Shown: positions 45,183 through 54,300 of the stretch, one piece after another
How the letters are laid out: every line of letters starts with the position of its first letter
How positions within the stretch are numbered: the first letter of the stretch is position 1
Assembly (NCBI GenBank): GCA_030525285.1
Contig: JAUNFA010000001.1
Span: forward strand, 62,001 to 126,000
Direction of reading: 5' to 3'
DNA: 64,000 bases
DNA from: Bacillota bacterium
GTDB taxonomy: Bacteria; Bacillota; Clostridia; Peptostreptococcales; Anaerovoracaceae
Translations under genes and position numbers: made by a program
Notes under the pieces: generated by a model
What the model was told of the DNA's origin: nothing
Databases searched by the model: none
What the model saw: only the letters and a program-made list of their open reading frames with translations

Positions 45183-46130
45183 ATGGACGTTAAACAGCCG
45201 GCAAGCGCATTATCATCACCTCGTTTCTGCAACATGGGAACTTTCATGAGAATGCCAAGACTCGATTCAGCAGAAGGTCTTGACTTCGCTATCGCAGGAG
45301 CACCATTCGACACTGCAAGTTCATTCAGATCAGGATCACGTTTCGGTCCTGCTGCAATAAGAAGCATCTCTGCAATGATGAAGCCTAATAACGTAATTCT
45401 TCAGGTTAACATTATGGACAGCCTTAAGGGCGGAGATCTGGGAGACTTTAACGTAACTCCAGGCTACATTCACCCTACATATGATGCTATTGAAGCTGGT
45501 GTTGACGCTATCGTTGAAAAGGGTGCAGTTCCTATCATTCTCGGAGGTGACCACTCAATTACACTGGCAGAACTGAGATCTGTTGCCAAGAAATACGGCA
45601 AGGTAGCTCTCGTTCACTTCGACTCACACTCAGACCTTTGTGATGAAGTTTTCGGACAGAAATACAATCACGGCACACCTTTCCGTCGTGCCATTGAGGA
45701 AGGCCTTATCGATCCTGCACATTCAATTCAGATTGGTATGAGAGGTTCACTCTACGATCCTGATGAACACAAGCTGGCTGCAGAGCTGGGAATGGAACTG
45801 ATTCCTGCACATAAAGTCAGAGAAATGGGATTCGACGCACTCATCAAGGAAATTCTTGAAAGAGTCGGCGACACTCCTTGCTTCCTGACATTCGATATCG
45901 ACTTCGTAGACCCTGCATATGCACCTGGTACAGGAACTCCTGAGGTTGGTGGATTCACTTCATATGAATCACTCAATCTGGTAAGAAGCATCAAGGATTT
46001 GAACTTCATCGGATTTGATATCGTTGAAGTACTTCCTGCTTACGATACTGCAGGCGAAACAACAGCTTACCTGGCGGCAAACATTGTCTTTGAATATCTG
46101 TCAATTCTGGCTGCCAAGAAGCAGAAATAG
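45183..46130 (+). CDS. Agmatinase/ureohydrolase family protein
   Basis: 315 residues of the arginase fold with a binuclear Mn site. All six ligands are present: His in LGGDHSITLAEL, Asp-His-Asp in VHFDSHSDLCDE, and two Asp in FLTFDIDFVDPAYAPGTGTPEVGG. These enzymes release urea from agmatine, guanidinobutyrate, arginine, formiminoglutamate or guanidine; the GTGTPEVGG loop favours agmatinase-like members, but the substrate is not certain. GGAGG before the ATG. YjiH follows 51 bases later; LysR is divergent. Confidence 0.9.
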   Translation: MDVKQPASALSSPRFCNMGTFMRMPRLDSAEGLDFAIAGAPFDTASSFRSGSRFGPAAIRSISAMMKPNNVILQVNIMDSLKGGDLGDFNVTPGYIHPTYDAIEAGVDAIVEKGAVPIILGGDHSITLAELRSVAKKYGKVALVHFDSHSDLCDEVFGQKYNHGTPFRRAIEEGLIDPAHSIQIGMRGSLYDPDEHKLAAELGMELIPAHKVREMGFDALIKEILERVGDTPCFLTFDIDFVDPAYAPGTGTPEVGGFTSYESLNLVRSIKDLNFIGFDIVEVLPAYDTAGETTAYLAANIVFEYLSILAAKKQK

Positions 46131-46181
46131 CTCTGCTAAATACGATATATTCAGTCAGAAAAATAGGAGAACAAAACAAAT

Positions 46182-47636
46182 ATGGAAGATATTAAACTTA
46201 AGACCAATCTGGATCCGGACATGCAATCAGCCGAACTGGATGATCTTACCTTGAGCGGTTCGACCAAAACAAAAGGTACGATTCTGTTCCTGATCTGTAC
46301 AGTTATCGGAGTCGCCGTTTTTTTCGGATCGGTTACACATGCTGACGGAAGCTCAGAAACACTTTTTAGTGTTATCTACAATGGATTCCTGGACTTGTTT
46401 GGCAATGCAATTTACTGGATTCTTTCGGTAATTATTGTTGGTAACTTCTGCCTGCATGTATACTGCAAATACATTAATAAGGGCAAGCGTTCCAACATCC
46501 TTCTGGATGTATATTCCAATGATACCGTAGTACATACAGTGCTTTTCGCACTGGGCATTCTGTACGTTGTAGTCTACACATTATGGCTTACTCTCGGTAT
46601 TAACGCACCTGAATTTATAGTCAGTGATTTGACCGGGGGCAACGTAATTCCTCCAATATGCAAGGGTGTATTCGGTATCATTCTGGTTGGAGCTGTATTC
46701 ATGCCGTTTCTGCTCAACTATGGTGTACTTGAAATTATCGGTGCAATACTGGAGCCTCTCATGAGACCTCTTTTCAAGGTGCCGGGCAAAGCGGCACTGG
46801 ATGCTACAGCCTCCTTCGTAAGTTCGTCCTCACTTGGCGTTCTTATCACTAACAGACTTTGGAAAAACAACGTATATACAGAAAAAGAAATGGTCGCAAT
46901 TATGACCGGCTTCTCTGCAGTAAGTATCGGCTTCGCAGGTCTGGTTATCGAAACAGCCGGATGCGGTAGCATGTTTGTCAAAGTGTACGGCATTAGCTTC
47001 ATTATGGTATTTCTCATCGAAATTATCATGGTAAGAATACCTCCTGTAAGCTTGAAATCTGACTTATATTACAATGGTCGTCTTCAGACACCTGAAGAAA
47101 GAAAAGGCGAAATCCGCTTCACCTCTCAGACTATTCCAAGAGGATGTTCAAGAGCCGTTAAGAGAGCTGCCATCGCAAGAGGTGTTCACAAGGATATCGG
47201 TTTCTCCCTCAAGGACAGTATTGTAATCATGCCACAGGTTCTGACAATGATTTCAGGTGTCGGTGTATCTGCAATGATTATCGCTGAATACACACCGATA
47301 TTCACATGGCTTGGCTACATTTTCCAGCCACTCCTCATGGTTTGTCAGGTTCCTGATGCAGCAGCAATTGCTCCATCAATGCCTGTAGGTCTTGCCGAAA
47401 TGTTCCTGCCTGTACTGGTAATGAACGGCACGGCCGCAACAGTTGAAATCTGTCTTCAGGCCAGAGTATTCGTATGTCTGGTATCCATGGTTCAGATTAT
47501 CTTCTTCTCAGAAACTGCAACTGTAATGCTGGCAACCAAGTCACCTATCAAATTCTGGGAACTTCTCGTATGCTTCCTGGAAAGAACGCTGGTTGCAATT
47601 CCGCTAGCAGCACTTGCGATGCACTTATTCTTCTAA
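46182..47636 (+). CDS. YjiH family membrane protein (nucleoside-recognition/gate domain)
   Basis: 484 residues with about ten hydrophobic segments. LEPLMRPLFKVPGKAALDATASFVSSSSLGVLITN and the later SMPVGLAEMFLPVLVMNG carry the gate-domain patterns of the YjiH family, related to the concentrative nucleoside transporter fold. A transport role is likely, for the substrate or product of the upstream ureohydrolase, by context. Followed by a strong terminator. Confidence 0.88.
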   Translation: MEDIKLKTNLDPDMQSAELDDLTLSGSTKTKGTILFLICTVIGVAVFFGSVTHADGSSETLFSVIYNGFLDLFGNAIYWILSVIIVGNFCLHVYCKYINKGKRSNILLDVYSNDTVVHTVLFALGILYVVVYTLWLTLGINAPEFIVSDLTGGNVIPPICKGVFGIILVGAVFMPFLLNYGVLEIIGAILEPLMRPLFKVPGKAALDATASFVSSSSLGVLITNRLWKNNVYTEKEMVAIMTGFSAVSIGFAGLVIETAGCGSMFVKVYGISFIMVFLIEIIMVRIPPVSLKSDLYYNGRLQTPEERKGEIRFTSQTIPRGCSRAVKRAAIARGVHKDIGFSLKDSIVIMPQVLTMISGVGVSAMIIAEYTPIFTWLGYIFQPLLMVCQVPDAAAIAPSMPVGLAEMFLPVLVMNGTAATVEICLQARVFVCLVSMVQIIFFSETATVMLATKSPIKFWELLVCFLERTLVAIPLAALAMHLFF

Positions 47637-47690
47637 GAGATTTTATTGATTTCCGCAGATTTTACGGATATCTCAAAATCGAATAATCAT

Positions 47691-47733
47691 AAACGCATTC
47701 AGATAGTCACGATTATCTGAATGCGTTTTTACA
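47691..47733 (+). terminator. Terminator of the ureohydrolase-yjiH operon
   Basis: Fifteen-pair perfect stem AAACGCATTCAGATA / TATCTGAATGCGTTT, eight-base loop, then TTTTTAC. It lies 55 bases after the YjiH stop. Confidence 0.92.
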
Positions 47734-47884
47734 TTTAGGTGCAAAAGTTCTGCAGTTTCTGATAATATATACACAATTGATGGCGCAAGCCACACTGTCA
47801 TTGTCAAAATGCCAATGTAAGCGACGCTTTCTTTATATATTTTGTCATCTTCGGTATCATTGAGACATAAGAAAGGAGCATATA

Positions 47885-48346
47885 ATGAATTTCGGAGAAA
47901 ACATAAAAAAAGTCAGGACAGAAAGAAACATGACACAACAACAGATGGCTGACAAACTGCTGGTATCCAGACAGGCTGTATCCAACTGGGAAAATGACAG
48001 GAATCTGCCCGACATAGAAATGCTCATTAATATCGCTCTTACATTTGAAGTTTCATTAGATGAATTGATATTAGGAGGACATACAATGAATAACATGACA
48101 GAAAAACTTATAAAAGACGGAAGCGAAACAAGACGTGCATCACTTAACGTTAAGCTGGTAAGAATGGGACTCATCCTTTTCGCACTGGGAATTCTCGCAT
48201 TCATTTGCGGACTGCTTGGACCTGTTCACAGAGAAAACTTCTTCGTTGATGCCACTTATGCATTTTTCTTCGCCGGAGTAGTTACATTCGTATTTACCGG
48301 TGTAAAGAATATATTCCAGTTTGCTGTAAGGAAGCACAACAGATAG
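47885..48346 (+). CDS. XRE family regulator with membrane tail
   Basis: 153 residues. Residues 4-60 are a Cro/C1-type HTH (ENIKKVRTERNMTQQQMADKLLVSRQAVSNWENDRNLPD). Two hydrophobic segments near the C-terminus (MGLILFALGILAFICGLLG and TYAFFFAGVVTFVFTGV) make it a membrane-anchored regulator, a layout common in clostridia with small integral sensor regulators. Ribosome binding site AAAGGAG. Monocistronic, with a 40-bp perfect palindromic terminator behind. Target unknown. Confidence 0.88.
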   Translation: MNFGENIKKVRTERNMTQQQMADKLLVSRQAVSNWENDRNLPDIEMLINIALTFEVSLDELILGGHTMNNMTEKLIKDGSETRRASLNVKLVRMGLILFALGILAFICGLLGPVHRENFFVDATYAFFFAGVVTFVFTGVKNIFQFAVRKHNR

Positions 48347-48359
48347 TCATTAACGATCA

Positions 48360-48399
48360 AAAGAGGGCATATTCTGCAATTGCAGAATATGCCCTCTTT
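48360..48399 (+). terminator. 40-bp perfect palindrome, bidirectional terminator
   Basis: Arms AAAGAGGGCATATTCTGC and GCAGAATATGCCCTCTTT with AATT loop pair over 18 bases. On the plus strand TTT at the end of the arm and A-rich start give the terminator shape. It lies 14 bases after the XRE stop. Confidence 0.8.
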
Positions 48400-48430
48400 G
48401 CAAAAGCAGAGCTATGTAGCAAAAAGACAT

Positions 48431-48466
48431 CAGGGACCGCAACCTATATCATTGTTGCAGTCCCTG
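48431..48466 (-). terminator. Terminator of the queT gene
   Basis: Stem CAGGGACcGCAAC / GTTGCaGTCCCTG with one mismatch and a ten-base loop. On the minus strand TGATGTCTTTTTGC follows. It lies 37 bases after the queT stop and is also flanked by TTTC on the plus strand. Confidence 0.75.
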
Positions 48467-48502
48467 TTTCATTTGATTTTAACAATTTTTCTTCTCGGGT
48501 CC

Positions 48503-48997
48503 TTATCTCGTCTGTATTCTGAACAATCCTGCATGGGTTTTCTCAAGAGCTTTGGCAAGCAGAAGGCCCAGAACTCCACATCCTATGATTTCCCCTGCTC
48601 CTATTGTCAGCATGAGAAGTGGAATCGGAATCGGTGTCCCATATCCGTAATAAATAACAAACGGTACTATAAATGTGTTAGCCAGAATCGGTGCTACAGG
48701 AGCCAGCCATCTGCTTCTGTTACGAAGCATATAAGTTCCTATTGCTCCAATAAGTGTCGCAATGCTTCCGAATACAATGTCCAGCACTATTCCGCCACCT
48801 ATAATGTTCGCTATGATGCATCCTACGAAAAGCCCTGGTATGGCTGCCGAAGTAAAAATCGGCAAAATCGTCAAAGCCTCTGCAATTCGCACCTGCACTC
48901 CACCGTAACTGATTGGTTCGAAAACCAGACAGAGCACAACATAGCATGCTGCAATCATTGCCCCCTGCGTAAGATTCATTACCTTTTTGTTTCTCAT
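48503..48997 (-). CDS. queT: QueT family ECF transporter S component (queuosine precursor uptake)
   Basis: 164 residues with about five to six membrane helices. The QueT pattern is clear: LTQGAMIAACYVVLCLVFEPISYGGVQVRIAEALTILP, followed by GCIIANIIGGG and TFIVPFVIYYGYG. QueT binds preQ0/preQ1 and works with a shared ECF energising module encoded elsewhere. A preQ1-I riboswitch lies directly upstream and would shut off translation when preQ1 is abundant, which independently confirms the role. Confidence 0.93.
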   Translation of the reverse strand: MRNKKVMNLTQGAMIAACYVVLCLVFEPISYGGVQVRIAEALTILPIFTSAAIPGLFVGCIIANIIGGGIVLDIVFGSIATLIGAIGTYMLRNRSRWLAPVAPILANTFIVPFVIYYGYGTPIPIPLLMLTIGAGEIIGCGVLGLLLAKALEKTHAGLFRIQTR

Positions 48998-49005
48998 ATT
49001 CTATT

Positions 49006-49050
49006 CTCCTTTAGTTTTGTTTTAGGTGAGGAAGGTCTCGAACTCACCAT
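49006..49050 (-). promoter_or_regulatory. preQ1-I riboswitch controlling queT
   Basis: On the minus strand P1 is GGTGAG / CTCACC with loop TTCGAGACCTTC, then the A-rich tail TAAAACAAAACTAAAGGAG. The ACTA element and the tail that folds back into the loop match the class I preQ1 aptamer; the tail runs into the GGAG ribosome binding site of queT, so control at translation is expected. Confidence 0.88.
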
Positions 49051-49114
49051 AATTCGCTGTTCTCGTCAGCCTTCGTATTTTATCACATGATTGAGGCTGT
49101 GTACAAGTCTGAAA

Positions 49115-51352
49115 TCATATTATCTCCCTGTTATAATGTCCTCTTGTATCCTTGTCCGGATTAAACACCGATTCTGTAATCTTGCCTGAAAGCTTTCCCG
49201 TTGCCATCCTTACAACGTCGCGCACCTCTTTTGCTGTCTCGGTTGTGAAACTCAGTCTGAACGCTTCGACTCCCTCGATTGACGGCATTTCATCCAGAAG
49301 ATTGAGCACCTTGCCATTGAGAACTGTCGTCGTACAGTCCTCATGGTTAAGAATCGGGAAGCTGCCGTATTCATCCCTTATTTCATAATCATTCTTCCTA
49401 CATTCGCCGCAAAGCCCCGAAACTTTAAGCGGACAATATCTGGTAACAAGCAGCGGTGCCCGTCCATAAACTATCATTTCCAGTGCAGGATATCCGCCAT
49501 TAGCCTCGCAATACCCTTCAATTAAACGATGCAGCTGTTTCCTGTTAAGCTCATATGACAGCGTAACACGCTTGGCACCCAGACTGTGAAGCATATGACA
49601 GCTGTCAGCATTAACCACATTTAACGAATAGTCCGTTACGAAAGGATTGCTATCCCTATATCGATAAATGCCGCCATATCCGCCTATTAACAGCTCACCC
49701 TCCATATCTTCATAATTGTTCTCATTTCTTCTTATGATATTATCGTAATATATTACTTCTATCCCCATCTGACGGCATGCGTCATACTGCTCACGGGTCG
49801 TTACTGATGCCGTAATATATGATTTGCCGCTTTCAAAAGTAATTCCCGTTTTTTTCTCAGGCGTTCTAATATTTTTCTTCTTGCTGTTGATTTTGGCCTT
49901 GCAAAGCTCATCAACAATCTGTCTTCTGGCACTGTTAAGAAGTTTCACAGGTATAAAGGCATTATATTCCTCATATTCCACATTCCCTAATGTGAAAACG
50001 GTATCGCTAAGCCTTGCCATCTGCTTTATTATCTGGTCCTTTGAAGTCGGCACATTAATTGCTTCTCCCAGGATTTCATCGCTCTCATAAAGATATGTGC
50101 AGCCCAGTCCATCGGCTTCAATTACAAGCTTCGCTCCCGGATAAGCGTATACTCTCATATCCAGAGGGAATCGTCTGAATTCCCCCTTCAGGTTATTCTC
50201 AAGTTCCTTATAATAGTGATAGTCCTTAGTCTTGTAGACAATATCTCCCACACTTAGCTTTTCCTTGAGGGAAATGTAGCACTTATCATCCGCACTGTTT
50301 ATCAGCTTGCCATCACGTCCATAAAGCTTGACTACCGAAAGATTCACATCTTCACTCCCCGTATCAATTCTTATTATGTCGTTCTGGTTGAGGATGTCAC
50401 TGAGAGTAATTTCGTATTTTCCTCTGTAAAATCCGCTGATTTTGCCTATGGGATATCCGTAATTGTTAGGGCGTTTCACGTTAACCACGTCCCCGCGATC
50501 TGCACCGAAAATGTATCCTTCGGTATATGTTCTGTTGAAGGTTCTGTTCAGATTGTTCCCGTCCGGGTGACTGCCGTCGAGGGCTTCCCGATATGTTTTC
50601 ACCACGTTGGCAACATAGGCGGGCTCCTTCATTCTTCCTTCTATCTTCAGAGAATCAAGTGCTTTGAGTTCTTCCACATGTTCCAGAGTGTTAAGGTCTT
50701 TCATGGAAAGGATGTAGCTTTTGCCGTAAGGTTTGCCTGTTCTGCTGTTACTAAGTTCATATAGCTTGCGGCATGATCCCACACATCTTCCTCTATTGCC
50801 GCTTCTGTATCCGATAAGTCCCGACATGAGACAGTTACCCGAATATGACACACAGAGTGCTCCGTGAACAAACACCTCAATGGGTATTCCCGATTTTTTT
50901 CTTATATATTTAGCCTTGTCAATATCGGTTTCTCTGGCAAGGACAACACGTTTGGCACCGAGTTCCTTAAGCAGAAGTGTTCCCTCCAGATCATCGATTC
51001 CCATCTGCGTGGAACAATGGACATCCATATCCTCGAAGTTGTTCACTATATAGTCCAGAACCGCCAGATCCTGAACTATGACCGCATCTGCACCTAGCTG
51101 GTTTATCAGCTGGAGCTGCCTTTGCATTTCTTCTGTTTCATCCTCGAATACTATCGTATTCATAGTCACGTACACTTTAACATCTCTCAGATGACAATAC
51201 TCGATTGCCTCTCTGAGAGTTTCTTCGTCAAAATTTGAAGAATATGCCCGCGCTCCGAATTTTGACATGCCGAGATATACTGCATTGCATCCGTTTGCCA
51301 CTGCAGCCATTAAGGCATCCATATTACCTGCCGGAGCCAATAATTCTGTCAT
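49115..51352 (-). CDS. U32 family protein with DUF3656, RlhA-like rRNA hydroxylation type
   Basis: About 745 residues. The U32 barrel starts MTELLAPAGNMDALMAAVANGCNAVYLG and holds the cysteine cluster CVSYSGNCLMSGLIGYRSGNRGRCVGSCR (around 165-195), the conserved signature of the family; two later Cys are in CPLKVSGLCGECR. Formerly called collagenase-like peptidases, members such as RlhA and TrhP/TrhO-linked proteins carry out prephenate-dependent or Fe-S-dependent hydroxylation of rRNA or tRNA bases. The two-part length with the DUF3656 region fits RlhA. The frame opens six codons earlier without ribosome site. It follows the MFS gene by 24 bases. Confidence 0.87.
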   Translation of the reverse strand: MTELLAPAGNMDALMAAVANGCNAVYLGMSKFGARAYSSNFDEETLREAIEYCHLRDVKVYVTMNTIVFEDETEEMQRQLQLINQLGADAVIVQDLAVLDYIVNNFEDMDVHCSTQMGIDDLEGTLLLKELGAKRVVLARETDIDKAKYIRKKSGIPIEVFVHGALCVSYSGNCLMSGLIGYRSGNRGRCVGSCRKLYELSNSRTGKPYGKSYILSMKDLNTLEHVEELKALDSLKIEGRMKEPAYVANVVKTYREALDGSHPDGNNLNRTFNRTYTEGYIFGADRGDVVNVKRPNNYGYPIGKISGFYRGKYEITLSDILNQNDIIRIDTGSEDVNLSVVKLYGRDGKLINSADDKCYISLKEKLSVGDIVYKTKDYHYYKELENNLKGEFRRFPLDMRVYAYPGAKLVIEADGLGCTYLYESDEILGEAINVPTSKDQIIKQMARLSDTVFTLGNVEYEEYNAFIPVKLLNSARRQIVDELCKAKINSKKKNIRTPEKKTGITFESGKSYITASVTTREQYDACRQMGIEVIYYDNIIRRNENNYEDMEGELLIGGYGGIYRYRDSNPFVTDYSLNVVNADSCHMLHSLGAKRVTLSYELNRKQLHRLIEGYCEANGGYPALEMIVYGRAPLLVTRYCPLKVSGLCGECRKNDYEIRDEYGSFPILNHEDCTTTVLNGKVLNLLDEMPSIEGVEAFRLSFTTETAKEVRDVVRMATGKLSGKITESVFNPDKDTRGHYNREII

Positions 51353-51376
51353 GTGTTCCTTCCTCTCCATACTAAG

Positions 51377-54082
51377 TTAAACGTCTTGAGTCATATTGCT
51401 TTCTCTTTTCTCAGAATATCCTGCAAGCAGAATCATTGCCAGCAGAGACAGCACCACTACCATAAGGAATATTTTTTTGAATCCCGTATTCAGCGTGTTC
51501 TGGAATATTTTTTCTATGGCAGTTTCACGCTCGTCAATACTCACCAGATATTGTTTCTCAGCCTCATCAAAAGCACCCGGAAGTGCCTCCTTAAGCTTGC
51601 CCAGTTTGAAATTAAGCTTGTCCAGTCTTACAGCTGTAAACTTCATCTTGCTCATAGCCTGAACCATTTCCTTCTGAGACGCTTCCATCTTCTTGATTGA
51701 TTCCTGCATTTCAGCCTCAGCCTTATCCATTTCACTGACAGACTTATTTATGTCTGATGTGCTGTGAATACCTTTCATGGTTTTCTTTACTTTAGCAGGG
51801 AGCGAATTGCTAATCTTAGGTGGCATGAAATCAAGAAGTGACATTCCCGAAGGAATTCTGCCTGCACCAAACTCTCCCAGCATACTATCCATCTGATTCA
51901 TCTGATTCAATGCTCCCTGCATTCCGCCAGCTTCCTGTTGTATACTGCCAATAAATGCTTCAAGTTCAGCTGCACTTGTTACAGCAGCTGCCCTGCCCTT
52001 AACGCTTCCCGGCAGACTTCCGTAATCCTCATCGGACATAATATCCTTTAATGTTTTGCCCTCAGGTATTATGCCGTCTTCGTATGCATCGAAACTGTTT
52101 TTGTACTTATTCAGAGTTCCTGCCGATGACTTAAGACTCGATGTAATACCGCTAAGGGTTCCGATTTGGCCCTTAAGCTGCTTCCTGGATTTAATACTCT
52201 TCATAGTATCAAGCACTGATGGTGGCATTGATGCCTGTGCCTTGGCCGGAATGAAATCTGCACAGGACATATTGTTCGGGAATGTGTCATTGCCAAAGGA
52301 CTTCAGCATTTTCCCCGAATTTTTCAGCTGCTTCTTCGCTTTTTCTATTGAATCCATACCTGAATTAATGCCTGCAATACCCTTGTCTATGCCGTCATAT
52401 CCCTTTTGCATTTCACCTACTGCATTCAGGATTTCATCCTTACCCTTATTAATGCCGTCCATTCCTTCGCCGATTCCCGAATCTATATCTTTGAGAATAT
52501 CCGGTACCATATCATCAAACATTGCACACGCAAAGGTCTTCATATCCGTTGCAATTGTAGTTACATCACTGCTTTGGAGCATAGTCAGCATATCCTCAGG
52601 TATTTCATAATCGGAGTCCGACATATCTCCAATATTTATTGACCCCATATCTGGCAGATCCATATCCATGTCTCCCATTTGCTCCGCTATATCAGGATCC
52701 GACTTAAGGCTGTCAAATTCCTTCTGAATTTCCTGATAGTAAGGAAGCTTAGGTATCTTGATTTCCTGCGGGAGCACACCCATTATATTGTCCTGAACCA
52801 TCATACCCGCATGTGAAATGAAACCTACCATTATTGCTGGTGCTATTGCCGTTCCTATGGATCTTATCAGTGACATGGTAGCAAGAGCCGAGTTGGAATC
52901 CTTATCATCAGTATTTGCCAGCATTATGTAATTAAGCGGCGTTCCTACTGTGAATCCCATACCTAGACCGATAATGCCAAGTCCCACAAGTACCGTCAGC
53001 ATATTCGGCTTGTTGCATGTCACGAATACCAAGAACAATGCTCCTATGGCTGTAACCAGAAACCCGAAGAGAAGCACAACGCGTGCTCCGTATTTGTCCA
53101 CGAATTTTCCTGAAATCGGCGCTGCTCCTCCCATGAAAATACCGAGGAAAATTACCAGGTATCCACCACTTCCTGTACTCATCAGCAGTGCGTTTTCTGA
53201 CAGCTGAGGCACGAAGATTACACCCATCAGGGTAAATCCACTTATTACTGACACTACAAGTGCTATAGCAATATTTCTATCAGTGAAATATGACAGATTA
53301 ATTACAGGATTTGCTGCCCTCTTCTCAACCAGTATGAACACAGGTAGCAACATGGCGAAAATCAGCAGGAATACATAAACCTGTGAATCCGTAATGCTCG
53401 CTTTGAAGTCAAAGAAATCCAGTTTTTTCAATCCATACATAAGAGCAAATATCATGACTACAACAATCATAATCCCGAGAACATCAAGCTTGCCCGAGTC
53501 TTCTTCCCTGTTGTTACTCAGATACACAAGTCCCCCTATTACGATGAAAATCGTGATGGGAACATTAAGATAAAATATGTACGCCCAGTTCTCAGTACCG
53601 AACATGTCCATGATCAGACTTCCTACTGATGCTCCGAACACGTTGGCTATGCCATAGACACCACCTACAAGTCCCAGCGCCATTCCTCTCTTCTCAGGAG
53701 GAAAACTGGTGCCGAACTCTGCAGTTGCTATAGGCATTATTCCACCGCCGCCTACAGCTTGAACCGCTCTTGCAATTACCAGTATTGTAAAGCTGTCGAA
53801 GTTGCTGGCAAGTCCGCAAAACAATGATCCCAGCCCGAACAAACTGATGCTCGCTATGTATATATATTTACGGCCATACATGTCCGCAAACTTACCCATT
53901 ACAGGGATACTTGCCGCATAAAACAAGGTATAGATGGTTATCATCCATATACCTGTGGATGCGTCAACACCTAGGTCCGCCTGAATTACTGTTCGTGCTG
54001 GGGTAACAATACCCGTATCAAGTGCTCCCATGAACAGTCCCAAAAGATACAGTACCATAACCAGTACGAATCTTTTGCTCAT
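51377..54082 (-). CDS. DHA2-type MFS transporter with a ~440-residue extracytoplasmic loop
   Basis: About 901 residues. The first 430 form a 13-helix DHA2 drug-exporter body: LLGLFMGALDTGIVTPA (TM1), FADMYGRKYIYIAS (motif A), VIARAVQAVGGGGIMPIA (motif B), GLVGGVYGIANVFGASVG (motif C). Before the last helix (IFLMVVVLSLLAMILLAG) lies a soluble insertion of about 440 residues outside the membrane: an acidic Met/Asp/Gly part, a long Gly/Ile heptad-like helix region, and three repeats of 71 residues. Loops of this size are not usual in DHA2 proteins; they recall YhgE/Pip-type surface domains. ATG 54082 with AAGGGA is chosen; ATG 54109 adds nine residues. A promoter with a 24-bp palindrome precedes it. 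The U32 gene follows 24 bases on. Confidence 0.88.
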   Translation of the reverse strand: MSKRFVLVMVLYLLGLFMGALDTGIVTPARTVIQADLGVDASTGIWMITIYTLFYAASIPVMGKFADMYGRKYIYIASISLFGLGSLFCGLASNFDSFTILVIARAVQAVGGGGIMPIATAEFGTSFPPEKRGMALGLVGGVYGIANVFGASVGSLIMDMFGTENWAYIFYLNVPITIFIVIGGLVYLSNNREEDSGKLDVLGIMIVVVMIFALMYGLKKLDFFDFKASITDSQVYVFLLIFAMLLPVFILVEKRAANPVINLSYFTDRNIAIALVVSVISGFTLMGVIFVPQLSENALLMSTGSGGYLVIFLGIFMGGAAPISGKFVDKYGARVVLLFGFLVTAIGALFLVFVTCNKPNMLTVLVGLGIIGLGMGFTVGTPLNYIMLANTDDKDSNSALATMSLIRSIGTAIAPAIMVGFISHAGMMVQDNIMGVLPQEIKIPKLPYYQEIQKEFDSLKSDPDIAEQMGDMDMDLPDMGSINIGDMSDSDYEIPEDMLTMLQSSDVTTIATDMKTFACAMFDDMVPDILKDIDSGIGEGMDGINKGKDEILNAVGEMQKGYDGIDKGIAGINSGMDSIEKAKKQLKNSGKMLKSFGNDTFPNNMSCADFIPAKAQASMPPSVLDTMKSIKSRKQLKGQIGTLSGITSSLKSSAGTLNKYKNSFDAYEDGIIPEGKTLKDIMSDEDYGSLPGSVKGRAAAVTSAAELEAFIGSIQQEAGGMQGALNQMNQMDSMLGEFGAGRIPSGMSLLDFMPPKISNSLPAKVKKTMKGIHSTSDINKSVSEMDKAEAEMQESIKKMEASQKEMVQAMSKMKFTAVRLDKLNFKLGKLKEALPGAFDEAEKQYLVSIDERETAIEKIFQNTLNTGFKKIFLMVVVLSLLAMILLAGYSEKRESNMTQDV
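51662..52300 (-). repeat. Three tandem 71-residue protein repeats within the MFS loop
   Basis: Units start at 52300 (SFGNDTFPNNMSCADFIP), 52087 (AYEDGIIPEGKTLKDIMS) and 51874 (EFGAGRIPSGMSLLDFMP), exactly 71 codons apart. Ungapped alignment keeps P8, D15, S24, P26, V29 and S37 in all three, plus frequent M, I and L at the same places. The DNA itself is diverged, so the repeats are old and under protein-level selection. Confidence 0.8.
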
Positions 54083-54191
54083 AAAATTGTTTCCCTTTAC
54101 TTCTGTCATTTAATTCATATTTTTCCTTACAAATTACGACCACCCTCAAGGGTGGTTTAAACACAAATGTGCAGTCATGCAGACAGCACAA

Positions 54192-54258
54192 ATAGTGATG
54201 TATATACATCACTATAATTCGTGCCTCTCATTATATTATACTTACATAGCTTTGTCAT
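54192..54258 (-). promoter_or_regulatory. MFS promoter with 24-bp palindromic operator
   Basis: On the minus strand ATGACA (54253-54258), 17 bases, TATAAT (54230-54235). A perfect 24-bp palindrome at 54192-54215 (half site ATAGTGATGTAT) begins about ten bases after the predicted start of transcription. Such a site suits a TetR-, PadR- or MarR-type repressor, and none is encoded next to it. Confidence 0.75.
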
Positions 54259-54300
54259 CTACATACTTCTAGTCAAATGCAATGACCGACTTCAACATCA

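Noticed and set aside
54139..54156. Perfect ACCACCCT/AGGGTGGT hairpin as a terminator of the MFS leader
   Set aside because: No T-tract follows on the minus strand; kept only as a leader hairpin.
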